IMG/VR virus record: IMGVR_UViG_3300002835_000986
Span: 1-25,503 of that record
From: a virus
Length of the DNA stretch: 25,503 nucleotides
Direction: 5' to 3' (one strand)
Of the stretch, positions 12,599 through 21,085 are shown in pieces. The notes under the pieces are model-generated. The model was given only the letters and a program-made list of their open reading frames with translations, did not search any database and was not told where the DNA came from. Position 1 is the stretch's first letter. Every line of letters begins with the position of its first letter. The translations under genes and the position numbers were made by a program.

Positions 12599-14584
12599 TC
12601 ATTCGCCTTGACCTAAAAGGCCGCTTCTTGGTGTCGCATATATAGACCCTCTGGCTGACTCTCGCAGAGAATCGCTAAATGTTGTGACATTTTTAGGGTC
12701 TGCTTTCTGCATTAAAAGGGCCGCAAGTTTTGGGTCAATCATCGCTTGGACCAGAAGCTCCTGAGCCTTTTCTTCTGGCACATTTGTCAGCCATTCGAGC
12801 GGCTTTATCAACGTACGAAGGGCCGCAGAATTAGATGCCTGTCCACCAAGAGTCCGGCCAATCAAGTTTGCCATCGTGATGTTCTTTATGGTTCCAGACG
12901 TTGGCGGCCTTGCGCCAGGCGCAGAAGGAGCCGAGCCCTGCTGCAAATCCAGAAGGATGTTATTTAGCCTTTTTTGTTGCACGCTGGTGAGCGTGTCATT
13001 TATTTCGCTTTGCCGAGACCTTATGATTCTAGTCATGGCCGGAGCAGATAGCATAAACCTGCCAGACTCAATGTCTGCTGTGGTTCCTATGCTGCGCTGC
13101 TGAATATCCTGCAACAATCCGATGCGCTCCTGGCGCCTGCTGGATTCTGCGAAGTTTTCAAGATAACTTTGCCACGATTTATTTCCGCCAGCAGCCGAAT
13201 CCAGGATATCGTCGATTGCGCGGATTATGTCCTCTGCTACAGGTGCCCCGCTCTTAAATACGCGAGTCTGTTCTTCAGTTGTAGAGGCAAGGGTTTTTTC
13301 ACGCAAATCCTTGCGAATTTCGTAAAGCCTTTTGAAGAAGTTTCCTTCAACATCCTTGCCTAAAATCTCATCATTCAGCCTTCCACGGGTCCAATTAATG
13401 ACCGCGCCGGCGCCTTCTCCAGCGCCCCTTTCGCTAGAGTTGATTTTTTTAAGCACATTATCTATCGAAAGGGCAATCCCTCTCTGGGCTAATTCTGGAG
13501 ATATGTTTGCGTCCATTGATGCAAAGGCCTGCTCGCGCATCGGCCTCGTCATTTCGCTGCGGATATCCTGCATCTTTTTGATGACTGCATCTCGCTCCGC
13601 AGGGTCAGATGTGCGCGCAAGTCTGTCCATCTCTTGACGAAGCACCCTCGCATTAGCAAGCCTCTGCGCGGCGATAAGGTTGGTCATGTCAGCGCTAGAC
13701 CGTACGCCGGTCTCAAACCCTGCCAGTCCGATATCTCTAGCAGAGTCAGCTGTCAAAGGCTGAACCCCTGGGACATTCGCTCTGGACCTTTGAAGATTCA
13801 ATATTGCTTGATCAGGGTTGGTCGCCATGTTTCTTAAAAGCGAGCCGACGCTGATATCTCTGCCTGGGGCAGTAAACGGCTGGGAGGCGGTTGATCCTGC
13901 GGCACTTGACACGCCAGCAGTAGACCCGCCCAAAACAGTGCCCAAAATAGAGCCGCCGGTTCTGAATGCGACGGATCTTTTTTGGTCTGCGTCATCTCCC
14001 GCCGCTAATACGCCAATGTCCCCGCCGAGCTCTCCGCCAAGTGATGCCCCTGTCTGCGACACCGGGGCAGTCCCAAGCTCTGAGGTTGCGACCCTAGAGC
14101 GCTCTACAGGGGCCATCACATTTGGCCTCAAGAGATCTCCAGAAACGGAAGGCGCAGAAACAGCCCTTGGAAGCAATCTTGAGGCAAGAGTAGCCACCCC
14201 GGCTCCGCCAAGGGCGGCAATTCCGGTGGTTCCATATCTAACAGCTGTTTTCTCCGCCTCAGTTTCTGGCTTTGGCTTACCTAGCAAATCCGCCAGGCTT
14301 TCGCCTGCATATCTAACGCTAGACGAAAAAGGGGTCAGGCGGCTCCCCGTGTATGGTTCGCCGCCGAAAGCTTGCGTCAGTAGGCTAGGAGCGGCTCCGA
14401 ACAAAACGTCGCCAGCAAAGGCGGGAATCCCGAAAACTCCCTGTGTGATGCCCTCTATTGCAGTGCGTTGAGCGAGACCGACTTTTCGCTCTTCCTTCTG
14501 CCTTGGGGACATCTGAATGGCATCTGGCCCTTCCCCTGCGCCAGCCAGAGGTGCGTTTCTCCAATCCATTTTTTTTTCGCTCAT
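12599..14584 (-). CDS. Large virion protein, probable DNA-ejection (internal virion) protein
   Basis: This 661-residue protein has no enzyme motif. The N-terminal third alternates Gly/Ala-rich hydrophobic stretches (GIPAFAGDVLFGAAPSLL, TTGIAALGGAGVATLASRLL), which could be membrane-active. The rest is long charged helices typical of internal virion proteins released with the genome. Its place after the fibre and a second ejection-like protein supports this. The DNA is clearly less G+C-rich than the surroundings and uses more A/T-ending codons, a sign of separate origin. A tape-measure role is less likely because no long-tail genes are present. Start: GAGGT before the ATG, six bases after the previous stop. 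Confidence 0.65.
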   Translation of the reverse strand: MSEKKMDWRNAPLAGAGEGPDAIQMSPRQKEERKVGLAQRTAIEGITQGVFGIPAFAGDVLFGAAPSLLTQAFGGEPYTGSRLTPFSSSVRYAGESLADLLGKPKPETEAEKTAVRYGTTGIAALGGAGVATLASRLLPRAVSAPSVSGDLLRPNVMAPVERSRVATSELGTAPVSQTGASLGGELGGDIGVLAAGDDADQKRSVAFRTGGSILGTVLGGSTAGVSSAAGSTASQPFTAPGRDISVGSLLRNMATNPDQAILNLQRSRANVPGVQPLTADSARDIGLAGFETGVRSSADMTNLIAAQRLANARVLRQEMDRLARTSDPAERDAVIKKMQDIRSEMTRPMREQAFASMDANISPELAQRGIALSIDNVLKKINSSERGAGEGAGAVINWTRGRLNDEILGKDVEGNFFKRLYEIRKDLREKTLASTTEEQTRVFKSGAPVAEDIIRAIDDILDSAAGGNKSWQSYLENFAESSRRQERIGLLQDIQQRSIGTTADIESGRFMLSAPAMTRIIRSRQSEINDTLTSVQQKRLNNILLDLQQGSAPSAPGARPPTSGTIKNITMANLIGRTLGGQASNSAALRTLIKPLEWLTNVPEEKAQELLVQAMIDPKLAALLMQKADPKNVTTFSDSLRESARGSIYATPRSGLLGQGE

Positions 14585-14589
14585 TTAGA

Positions 14590-15786
14590 TTACCTCGGCT
14601 TTACTTTCAACTTGCCGGTGGTGGAATCTTCAAACAAGGTTCCCGGCGCCAGCCTGTCAAACTCTTGCTGATTACTGACTTTGGGCGCAATGGCCCAAGC
14701 GAGAGGATTCTCTGCCACCGCTTTTGGGTTTACACCGTAACCTGCAGCCAGGTTGCCATATCTGTCTACGATTCGCTGTGCGTTTCTGTGCTGGCTTCTG
14801 ACAAGTCCATACGCCGATGACAGAAAATCGTTTCTCTGTTCAGCATTAAGTTCTTCTCCGCGGATGAGTTTGTTGTATCTAGCCCAGACTCTTTGCGGGA
14901 TGCTGCCGGCGTTTGCCGCCGTCGCAAACTCGCCCTCTCGCACCGCGCTGGTGGGGTCTAGAATTTTCATATACGCGAAGATTAGCGCGATGTCGTTTGC
15001 GGGGCTGGGGTTCATGGCTGCCTCTTGCACCCGCCCCCACGCATCCCCGAATTTCTGGTATTCGGACAACTGCGTCGTGGCCTCTTTGCGCAGCGTGGTG
15101 GCGTCCTCTTTTCCAAAGCTCTCTCCCCCACCACCTCCAGCACCGCCTCCAGCGCCGCCACCGCCCACGGCCGCGCGCGCACCGGGCGCCATCCCCTTCG
15201 GGAACGTCTGCGTGGTGCCGTCGTTGAAGTACACGATGACCTGCCCGCCGAGGTCCACCTCGCGCACCGGGGTCTTGGCCTCGGGCGCCTTGGCCGGCGT
15301 CGTAACTTTGCCGGTCAGTCGATTGACGACCGAGCCGCCGACGATGCTCCCGAGAGTGCCCTCGGTGGCGAGCTTGGCGAGATCCGGCGCCATCTGGGCT
15401 AGGTCGCGCCCCGCCTGGGAGCCGTAGAGGGCCGCCATAGCGCCGCGCGGGTCTTGGCGGTACCGCGAGGTCAGCTCGCCGCCCTCGCCGCCAGGGAGGC
15501 TCTCGAGCCGCCCGGCAGGGCCACCAAATAGACGCCCCACCACCTGCGGCATCAGCGCCTCGGCGGCGGCTTGGCGGCGGGCGGTTTCGCCCTCCGCGGC
15601 CGACTTCTTGCGCCGCTCGCCGTATGCCTCGAGGCCGCCGATGAGGCCGGAGCCGCTCAACATCCCGAGAATGGCCGAGGTGGTCCCCTCGCGGGTGAGC
15701 CGTCGGCGCTGCTCCTCGGTCATGCCCTCGAGGTTCTCGCCCAAGAGGCCGCCGATGAAGCGCTGGAATCTGGTCGTCTCTGCCAT
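14590..15786 (-). CDS. Virion structural / ejection-like protein
   Basis: The start MAETTRFQRFIGGLL at 15786 has GGAG upstream and lies one base after the previous stop; the longer open frame is rejected. The 398-residue product has an Ala/Gly-rich N-terminal half (1-205), a Gly-rich linker (about 206-222) and a compact C-terminal domain. That domain holds DIALIFAYMKILDPTSAVRE and EFATAANAGSIPQRVWARYN, a segment I recognise from phage structural proteins of the internal-virion or injection type. DNA composition changes abruptly at the Gly linker, from G+C-rich to A+T-richer. The family name is uncertain; a virion role is likely. Confidence 0.7.
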   Translation of the reverse strand: MAETTRFQRFIGGLLGENLEGMTEEQRRRLTREGTTSAILGMLSGSGLIGGLEAYGERRKKSAAEGETARRQAAAEALMPQVVGRLFGGPAGRLESLPGGEGGELTSRYRQDPRGAMAALYGSQAGRDLAQMAPDLAKLATEGTLGSIVGGSVVNRLTGKVTTPAKAPEAKTPVREVDLGGQVIVYFNDGTTQTFPKGMAPGARAAVGGGGAGGGAGGGGGESFGKEDATTLRKEATTQLSEYQKFGDAWGRVQEAAMNPSPANDIALIFAYMKILDPTSAVREGEFATAANAGSIPQRVWARYNKLIRGEELNAEQRNDFLSSAYGLVRSQHRNAQRIVDRYGNLAAGYGVNPKAVAENPLAWAIAPKVSNQQEFDRLAPGTLFEDSTTGKLKVKPR

Positions 15787-15787
15787 G

Positions 15788-16069
15788 TCAGTCTCCGAGG
15801 AGGCCGCCGCGCACGCGCCGGCCGCCGTATAGGTCATAGAGGCCGCCGTAGATGCGGCGCGGGTCGTACTGCGTCGCGGCCCCGGTCATGGTGCCGCGCT
15901 CGATCTTGGGGCGGTCGATGAAGCTGCTCAAGTCCACCTCCTCATCGGAGGGCTTCTTCTTGAGGTTCTTGAGGATGTTCCCGAACGAGAACGTCGAGGC
16001 GGCCGGGCCGGCCGTTCCTGAACCACCGCTCTTGAGAGACGCCATGATTGCCTGCATGATCGGGTCCAT
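15788..16069 (-). CDS. Unknown small structural-region protein, 93 residues
   Basis: The ATG at 16069 overlaps the preceding TAA (TAATG) and has GAGGAAAGG upstream, which fixes the start; a longer frame in the same register is not used. The protein starts MDPIMQAIMASLKSGG, with an amphipathic helix. It then has a basic segment (ILKNLKKKPSDEEVDLSSF) and ends in a Gly/Tyr/Arg-rich tail (RRIYGGLYDLYGGRRVRGG). No family is recognised. Its place between the fibre and ejection-like genes suggests a minor virion or assembly protein. Confidence 0.6.
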   Translation of the reverse strand: MDPIMQAIMASLKSGGSGTAGPAASTFSFGNILKNLKKKPSDEEVDLSSFIDRPKIERGTMTGAATQYDPRRIYGGLYDLYGGRRVRGGLLGD

Positions 16070-18132
16070 TAGCCTTTCCTCTTGCTGACCTTGCGGTCGA
16101 GTTCCTTCACGGCCTCGGTGAGCAGCCCGACCACTTGCGGCAGATCGTACTGGCGCATGTTGTCCGACTCGCGCCGCGAGACAGCCTCGGGCATGGCGCG
16201 CTCGACGGACTGGGCCGACATGCCCATGTCCTCCTCGCCGCCCCTGTCCTCGCCCTCGTTCTCGCCGTATCCGTTCTCCCACTCGAACTCGATGCCCTTG
16301 AGGCGGCGCACCTTGTCGAGCGGATTCTTGATGTCGCGCACGTCGCGCTTCATGTCCTCGTCGGAGCCGAAGACCTTTTGAGCCATTTCCCAATAGGACG
16401 GCCGCGCCGTGACGGTGCCGGTGTTGGTGACGTTCATCGGCGACGCCGACACCGCGCCCTGCCGGATCGCGAGCTGCCGCAGCGGGAACTCCTGCCGGCG
16501 GAGGTCCTCCTCGCGCTGCGCGTTAAGGAACTGCTGGTAGAGGTTCTGCTGCTGCGTTCCGAGGCCCATCATCGCCCGCCCCGCCCCGTAGCGGTTCTCG
16601 AGCGCCGTCTGGCCGTAGCCCGCCAGGTCGCGCCCGGCTCCAAGCCGGAACTCTGCGCCCTGCAAGCCGGCGCCCTGGTTCGCGCGCGCGGCCTCCATCT
16701 GCTGCTGCTCGTTGAACTGCTGCGCGGTCATCCCCAGGCGCTGCGCCTCAAGCTCCGCCTGCTGGTTGCGACCAGATGCGTCGAGCATGGCGCGCTGGTT
16801 CGCCTCCTCTGCCGACAGGCCCATCCGCATGTAGTCCTGCTGCGCCTGCTGGTTGGCGAGCCCGGCGCGCATCTGCTGCTCGACGTTGAACTGCCCGGCG
16901 GTGAGCCCCAATCGCTGCGCCTCCTGCCCAGCGGCTTGGTTGCGCGTCGCCGCGTCCATCTGTGCGCGCTGGTTTGCCTCTTCTGCGGAGAGCCCCATTT
17001 GCATGTACTGCTGCGCCGCGGCCTGATTGGCGCGCTCGGCCTCAAGCGCCGCCTGGACGTTCGTCGTCTCGGCCGTGAGCCCAAGCCGCTGCGCGTCCTG
17101 CTGCGCCTGCTGGTTGGCGAGCGCGGCGCGCATCTGTGCGTCGATGTTCGCCTGCCCGGCGGTAAGGCCAAGCCGCGAGAGCTCGAGGTCGCGCTGCTGG
17201 TTCGTGATCTGCCCGCGCTGGGCGAGCTCCATCACCTGCTGCGCCGCCGCCTGGTTGCTGAGTCCAGCCTGCTGCTGGCGGCCAACATCTGCCTCACGCT
17301 GCGCCGACGCCTCGCGGAAGCCCTGCGCGCGCTGCTCTGCCACGAAGCGGTTGCGCTCGCGGGCGGCTTCACCTGCGGCGATGCCCTCCTCGATCGCGGC
17401 GCGCGAGCCGCCGAAGGCACGGGCGGCGGTGGCGCGCGCGGCGCGCCCGCCGCGTGCCTGCTCCTCGGCACGGCTGATGTCGCCGAGCCCGGCCTCGATG
17501 ACCTGGCGCTCGTATGGGTTCATGTACTCGCCGATGTCACGCCCCAGCACCGACGCGCCCTGCGCCATCGGCGCAGCGCCCGGCGCGCCCACATCGCGCG
17601 CGGCGAAGGTGGTCCCGAGCTGACCCGCAGCCACACGCTCGGGCGCAAACTGCGCCCCGACGCGGCCGGCAGAGATGCGCGAAGGTCCGCCTGCAAGCGA
17701 CGCACCGATGTCACGCGCGGCGATACGCTCGGGCGCAAAGGTAGTCCCCAAGCGCTCCGCGCTGACCGTGGCGGGGCCGCGCCCAAGGGCCGCACCGACG
17801 CGCTCCGCTCCGATGTCGCGCGCGCCGAACTGCGTGCCAATGCGACCAGCCGAGACACGCTCGGGCTGGTAGCCCATCAGCGCCTGCGCGTTGCGCGCGG
17901 CGGCCTCCACCTCGGGGACAAAGCCGCCCTCTCGCGCGATGCGGCGCGTCGCGGCCTCGCCCTCCATATAGTCGCGCGTGAACGGCGCGACCATCATCCC
18001 GCGGTACGGCTCGTACGGGATGGCCGAGACCTCCTCGGCGAACTGCAGGTTCCGCAGCACGCTGTCGTAGATCCTCGGGTCGATCTCCGACTTGGAGACT
18101 TCCTTTTTCTTGGACGAAAAAATCTTGCTCAT
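16069..18132 (-). CDS. Repeat-rich fibre protein with C-terminal S74 chaperone
   Basis: This 687-residue protein has three parts. Residues 94-183 are three 30-residue repeats (SAGRIGTQFGARDIGAERVG type). Residues 321-494 are six Gln/Ala/Asn-rich repeats of exactly 29 residues (LGLTAGQANIDAQMRAALAN type), probably a long helical or coiled-coil shaft. Residues 588-687 are an intramolecular chaperone of the S74 type, with the GSDEDMKRDV start (Ser590, Asp591, Lys595) and FEWEN. In this family the chaperone drives trimer folding and then cuts itself off at the Ser. The product is therefore likely a trimeric fibre or needle. It starts by ATGA overlap with the GNAT-like gene. Confidence 0.8.
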   Translation of the reverse strand: MSKIFSSKKKEVSKSEIDPRIYDSVLRNLQFAEEVSAIPYEPYRGMMVAPFTRDYMEGEAATRRIAREGGFVPEVEAAARNAQALMGYQPERVSAGRIGTQFGARDIGAERVGAALGRGPATVSAERLGTTFAPERIAARDIGASLAGGPSRISAGRVGAQFAPERVAAGQLGTTFAARDVGAPGAAPMAQGASVLGRDIGEYMNPYERQVIEAGLGDISRAEEQARGGRAARATAARAFGGSRAAIEEGIAAGEAARERNRFVAEQRAQGFREASAQREADVGRQQQAGLSNQAAAQQVMELAQRGQITNQQRDLELSRLGLTAGQANIDAQMRAALANQQAQQDAQRLGLTAETTNVQAALEAERANQAAAQQYMQMGLSAEEANQRAQMDAATRNQAAGQEAQRLGLTAGQFNVEQQMRAGLANQQAQQDYMRMGLSAEEANQRAMLDASGRNQQAELEAQRLGMTAQQFNEQQQMEAARANQGAGLQGAEFRLGAGRDLAGYGQTALENRYGAGRAMMGLGTQQQNLYQQFLNAQREEDLRRQEFPLRQLAIRQGAVSASPMNVTNTGTVTARPSYWEMAQKVFGSDEDMKRDVRDIKNPLDKVRRLKGIEFEWENGYGENEGEDRGGEEDMGMSAQSVERAMPEAVSRRESDNMRQYDLPQVVGLLTEAVKELDRKVSKRKG
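16651..17172 (-). repeat. Six 87-bp coding repeats (29-residue units)
   Basis: Units start at protein residues 321, 350, 379, 408, 437 and 466 with no length change. Two unit types partly alternate: LGLTAGQ-type units at 321 and 408, and MGLSAEEANQRA-type units at 379 and 437. This suggests duplication of a 58-residue pair. It codes for the shaft of the fibre. Confidence 0.85.
17584..17853 (-). repeat. Three 90-bp coding repeats (30-residue units)
   Basis: Units start at residues 94, 124 and 154 (SAGRIGTQFG, SAERLGTTFA, SAGRVGAQFA) and contain shorter Arg-Ile/Val-Gly subunits about ten residues apart. The repeat differs in length and sequence from the shaft repeats further along the same protein. 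A beta-type solenoid is plausible. Confidence 0.8.
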
Positions 18133-18500
18133 AGTTTTTTCTCAAGCACCACCGCGGTGCGTCTGTAACCCTCAAGCGCCCGCTGCCAGCCGGGGCGTCC
18201 CATGATCAACATCGTGTCGCAGCCGATGCTGCGAGCCCAGGCCTCGATGACCGGGCGTATCACATCATCAATCTCGCGCAGGTCGCCCGCGCCGATGATG
18301 ACGGTGAGCTGCTTGATGCGCGGAAAGATGTCAACGGTCGTCACCACGCACGAATCATTCGAGGCCCAAAACTGGTACTCGCCGCGCGCGATCCCGTCGA
18401 GCACGTCGTGGTAGCCCATCTGGCCGTAGCCCTCGGCGAGCGCGCGCTCGATGGGCTCGCGGAATGGCGCGATGTGCTCGATGCCCTCGACCTCTTTCAT
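18129..18500 (-). CDS. GNAT-like (acetyltransferase fold) phage protein
   Basis: This 123-residue protein resembles a reduced GNAT fold. A central strand (FWASNDSCVVTTVDIFP) leads to KQLTVIIGAG. It is followed by the long helix EIDDVIRPVIEAWARSIGCD, the strand TMLIMGRPGW and the closing ALEGYRRTAVVLEKKL, typical of the last GNAT elements. The acetyl-CoA loop (R/QxxGxG/A) is not clear, so activity is doubtful. Similar small proteins occur in podovirus structural regions. ATGA overlaps on both sides place it firmly between the tail protein and the fibre. Confidence 0.6.
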   Translation of the reverse strand: MKEVEGIEHIAPFREPIERALAEGYGQMGYHDVLDGIARGEYQFWASNDSCVVTTVDIFPRIKQLTVIIGAGDLREIDDVIRPVIEAWARSIGCDTMLIMGRPGWQRALEGYRRTAVVLEKKL

Positions 18501-19975
18501 CGCTCTCCCCCCGCCACGGCATCGAGCCGCATCGTCCCGACGCGCCAGTCCGTGGCCGGAGACGCGCCCGTAATCTGCATCTCGACCTGCCGCCCGGTGA
18601 ATCGCACCGGGGTGTAGATGGAGTCGATGGTGTAGCTCTTGGTCGTCTCCGCGCCGTTCGGCGCGAACTTGGTGATGAACTGCAGCGACACCGCGCCCAT
18701 CGCGTTCTCGTCGGCGATAACCTGCCGCGCCACCATCAGCCGCTCGCCGCCGCCCAGCTCAATGGCGCCAGAGCGCGCGAACGGCGCCGTGCCGTCGTAG
18801 GTGACGCCGACCTCGTGCTCGTAGACATAGCCGTCCGGGGAGACCATCAGCGGGTAGCTGAAGACGCCGCGGTCGGTGCCGGCGGTGCGCGCCAGGGTGC
18901 CGATGGACCAATGCCCCTCGCGGTAATTGTACGACACATAGGAGTCGCACTCGCTGTTTGAGGCGCTCGGGTAAAACCACCAGACCTCGCCGTACTGGTT
19001 GTTTGCGACGGCGTACACCTTTGAGCGCTGGGTCTGCGAGAGGTTGTTCACCACATAGTCGAGCACCTCGCACTTGAGCGGGCGCACGAATCCGTCGTAC
19101 ATGAAGAAGCCAGAGGGCGACCACCAGTAGGCGACCGACTCCACCGCCGCCACCGCCTGCGCGCTGATTACGCCGCAGCCGGTCGCGATCCGCTCAAAGC
19201 CATACACATACGGCGGACCCTGGTACTGGGCCGTGTGAACGTCGACATCCGTGAATATCAGGTTCACGCCGCGCAGGCGCTTGCCGGTCACGATGGAGCC
19301 GACCGTCTCGAGCTCGATATCGCCCGCCTGGTTCGTGATCGAGGGCGTCCAGGTCGTGTTGTCCTCTTGGTCGGACCAGGCCACCTTTCGCGCGTTGCCG
19401 CCGGCGCCGAGGGCGAACACAAACCGCTCGGCCGTCACGAGCACGGCCTTGTTGCTGACCGGCGCGTTAGCAAGCGCCACGCCGTCGTTCGCCACGAGCA
19501 GGTCCCACTCGTAGATCTTGCCGTCGGCGTTGCTGCACGCCAGCAGGTACTCGCCCCAGTTGTCGAGCGTCCAAGTCGTGGCCGGCGTCACCGTGCCCGT
19601 ATCCGCGCGCGGGGTGCCATAGGCGAACAAGCCGTAGGGGCCGCCGCCATAACCCAGGTTCAGCACCGCGTCGGCGTTGCCGGTCGTGAAGCTGGTCGGG
19701 GTGATGTCGGTGATGGTCCCGGCTTCGTTCATAACGAAGAGCTTGGTGTGCGTGCCGATGCCGATCCAGCGCGCGTTAGCGTTCGTGCGCCACGCCAAGA
19801 GGCCGCGGCACTTGCCCGTGACCTGCCCCGAGGCGCGCTTACGCCAGCCGCCCACCGGGCGCATGGTGTTCTCGTACCAGCGGATAAGGCTAGCATCGCG
19901 CCAGCGCCCACGGCTCTGGTACTCGGTGCCGTTGCGGTACACGCCCGGCTGGATGTTCAGCGGAATAAGTGCCAC
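18497..19975 (-). CDS. Tail/stabilisation protein (P22 gp10-like)
   Basis: This 492-residue beta-rich protein starts MALIPLNIQPGVYRNGTEYQ at a GTG preceded by GAGGA. It has regular aromatic and Gly-rich strands (RWIGIGTHTKLFVMNEAG, RKVAWSDQEDNTTWTP, EVWWFYPSASNSECDSYVSY) typical of beta-propeller-type neck/tail proteins. Stretches such as GRWRDASLIRWYENTMRPVG and SPSGFFMYDGFVRPLKC recur in phage stabilisation proteins, which plug the portal-tail junction. Its neighbours are the lysis genes upstream and the GNAT-like and fibre genes downstream. The structural assignment is good; the exact P22-type role is less certain. Confidence 0.75.
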   Translation of the reverse strand: MALIPLNIQPGVYRNGTEYQSRGRWRDASLIRWYENTMRPVGGWRKRASGQVTGKCRGLLAWRTNANARWIGIGTHTKLFVMNEAGTITDITPTSFTTGNADAVLNLGYGGGPYGLFAYGTPRADTGTVTPATTWTLDNWGEYLLACSNADGKIYEWDLLVANDGVALANAPVSNKAVLVTAERFVFALGAGGNARKVAWSDQEDNTTWTPSITNQAGDIELETVGSIVTGKRLRGVNLIFTDVDVHTAQYQGPPYVYGFERIATGCGVISAQAVAAVESVAYWWSPSGFFMYDGFVRPLKCEVLDYVVNNLSQTQRSKVYAVANNQYGEVWWFYPSASNSECDSYVSYNYREGHWSIGTLARTAGTDRGVFSYPLMVSPDGYVYEHEVGVTYDGTAPFARSGAIELGGGERLMVARQVIADENAMGAVSLQFITKFAPNGAETTKSYTIDSIYTPVRFTGRQVEMQITGASPATDWRVGTMRLDAVAGGER

Positions 19976-19976
19976 A

Positions 19977-20417
19977 TCAGTCCTCTGTCAGTCTCTGGAG
20001 CTCGGCGAGCCGCTCGGCGTCTCTCTCGCAGGCTTCGAGGTGATCGATAAGAGCCTCGTCAATCGCTCGCGCGTCGCCGGACTCTCCGGGGGCGACATCA
20101 GCCGCGGCGGCACCGGGACAGGCGGCGGGCACGCCGGGGGCGGCGCGGGCGTCGCGCAGCCGGCGAGCAAGCTCGCGGCCACGGCGATCAGCATCGTCCA
20201 ACTTGTCCGTGAGTCCACGCTCCACCTCCTGGTGCCGGGCGTAAATCAGCGCCTCGGCCTCTCTGGCGGCCTCTGCGGCCTTCGCCCGCTCAAGGTGCCA
20301 CTCTGCCCTCACGGCCGCCGAGCCAGCCTCGTGGCCGCTCTGGTAGGCCGACCGGTGCCCGGCCCAGCCGAGGGCGGCCAGCGCAAGCGCCAGAGCCGCC
20401 CCCAGCCAGATCCTCAC
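19977..20417 (-). CDS. Rz: Inner-membrane spanin (Rz-like)
   Basis: The start is taken as the GTG at 20417, which overlaps the holin stop (GTGA); a longer frame exists to 20453. The 146-residue product has an N-terminal membrane anchor (RIWLGAALALALAALGW). Long charged coiled-coil stretches follow (AEWHLERAKAAEAAREAEAL, then LTDKLDDADRRGRELARRLR), the layout of an i-spanin. Together with the nested lipoprotein it bridges inner and outer membranes and fuses them in the last step of lysis. This strongly suggests a Gram-negative host. Identification rests on topology plus the nested Rz1, not on sequence identity. Confidence 0.85.
   Translation of the reverse strand: MRIWLGAALALALAALGWAGHRSAYQSGHEAGSAAVRAEWHLERAKAAEAAREAEALIYARHQEVERGLTDKLDDADRRGRELARRLRDARAAPGVPAACPGAAAADVAPGESGDARAIDEALIDHLEACERDAERLAELQRLTED
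19988..20218 (-). CDS. Rz1: Outer-membrane spanin lipoprotein nested in Rz
   Basis: This 76-residue frame lies wholly inside the Rz gene in another frame. A GTG start has a perfect AGGAGG six bases upstream. The N-terminus ends in the lipobox LLAGC (Cys21 lipidated), and the mature part is Pro-rich (PAPPPACPPPVPVPP), the hallmark of Rz1. A second possible start is the ATG at 20194. It would sit in the outer membrane and pair with Rz through the periplasm. Confidence 0.85.
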   Translation of the reverse strand: MDSRTSWTMLIAVAASLLAGCATPAPPPACPPPVPVPPRLMSPPESPATRERLTRLLSITSKPARETPSGSPSSRD

Positions 20418-20590
20418 GCCGCCTCGGGCTTCTTCTTCGACAGCACCGACCACGCCGCCACGGCGAGGGTGGCGAGCGCGCCGCCCACGGCGGCGACGGT
20501 CTCGGCGTCGGCGAGGCCCTTGCCGACAAGGTAGCCGCCGATGGCGGCCACGACGGCGCGGACGATCCCGGCGATTTGTTCTGCGTTCAT
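20414..20590 (-). CDS. Holin-like membrane protein
   Basis: This 58-residue protein (60 if the ATG at 20596 is used) has two hydrophobic segments, GIVRAVVAAIGGYLVGKGLA and VAAVGGALATLAVAAWSVLS. They are separated by a short acidic turn (DAET), and the tail is basic (KKKPEAA). This fits a small two-span holin. GGAG lies six bases before the 20590 ATG but directly abuts the first ATG; the MNM start resembles holin dual starts. It sits between endolysin and spanins, as expected for the pore that times lysis. Confidence 0.8.
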   Translation of the reverse strand: MNAEQIAGIVRAVVAAIGGYLVGKGLADAETVAAVGGALATLAVAAWSVLSKKKPEAA

Positions 20591-20599
20591 GTTCATCTC

Positions 20600-21085
20600 C
20601 TACGCTTCGTTGGCCGAGGCCTTCGCCCCGTTGGATGCGATGAGCGGCATGGGGCCGCCCAGCACGGTGAAGCCCGGGGGCCAGCGATAGCCAAGCACCC
20701 GGGCACGATTAAATGGCGCCACCGTCACGGCGTTGCCCTGGTTCCCGCCGAGCACCATCAGGCGCCCGGCTTCGTCGTTTCCGACCACGAACCCGACGTG
20801 GCCGCCGCCCTTGCGATCAAGGATAACGACAGCGCCCACGGCGGGCTCACGGATATAATCGCCCCAGTCGAGCCACGCCTTTGCGCGGTACCAATGCTTT
20901 GGGCGCTTGATGCCCTCGCCCTCGAGCACGGCGGCGACGAAGGTGCCGCACCACGGGGTCTCATCATCCGACCACCACGCCTTGAGCTCGCGCAGCCAGC
21001 GGGCGATGGTTGGCGCGGTCGCCTTGCCGGGGATCTCCCGCAGGCCGAGGAAGGCGCGCGCGGCGATGAGCCAGCGTGGCTCCAT
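20600..21085 (-). CDS. Endolysin, Cys/His peptidase of the TIGR02594 (CHAP-like) type
   Basis: The start is the ATG at 21085, overlapping the previous stop (TGATG) with GAGGAAG upstream; the longer frame is rejected. The 161-residue enzyme shows the NlpC/P60/CHAP-like triad. DDETPWCGTFVAAVL holds the nucleophile Cys46, RKGGGHVGFVVG holds His96, and VLGGNQGNAV holds the third polar residue (Asn115 or Asn118). The WLRELKAWWSDDETPWC stretch and the final PRARVLGYRWP-like segment (here NRARVLGYRWP) are typical of TIGR02594 proteins. It would cleave peptidoglycan peptides. There is no signal peptide, so export depends on the holin. Confidence 0.85.
   Translation of the reverse strand: MEPRWLIAARAFLGLREIPGKATAPTIARWLRELKAWWSDDETPWCGTFVAAVLEGEGIKRPKHWYRAKAWLDWGDYIREPAVGAVVILDRKGGGHVGFVVGNDEAGRLMVLGGNQGNAVTVAPFNRARVLGYRWPPGFTVLGGPMPLIASNGAKASANEA

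Noticed and set aside
12599-14584. Tail tape measure protein
   Set aside because: No long-tail genes (tube, sheath, chaperone) are present; capsid, adaptor and stabilisation genes point to a short-tailed particle, so an ejection role is preferred.
16135-18168. 677-residue open frame on the plus strand
   Set aside because: It is the exact antisense of the repeat-rich fibre gene. The product is Arg/Leu/His-rich with no domain, and high G+C keeps antisense stops rare.
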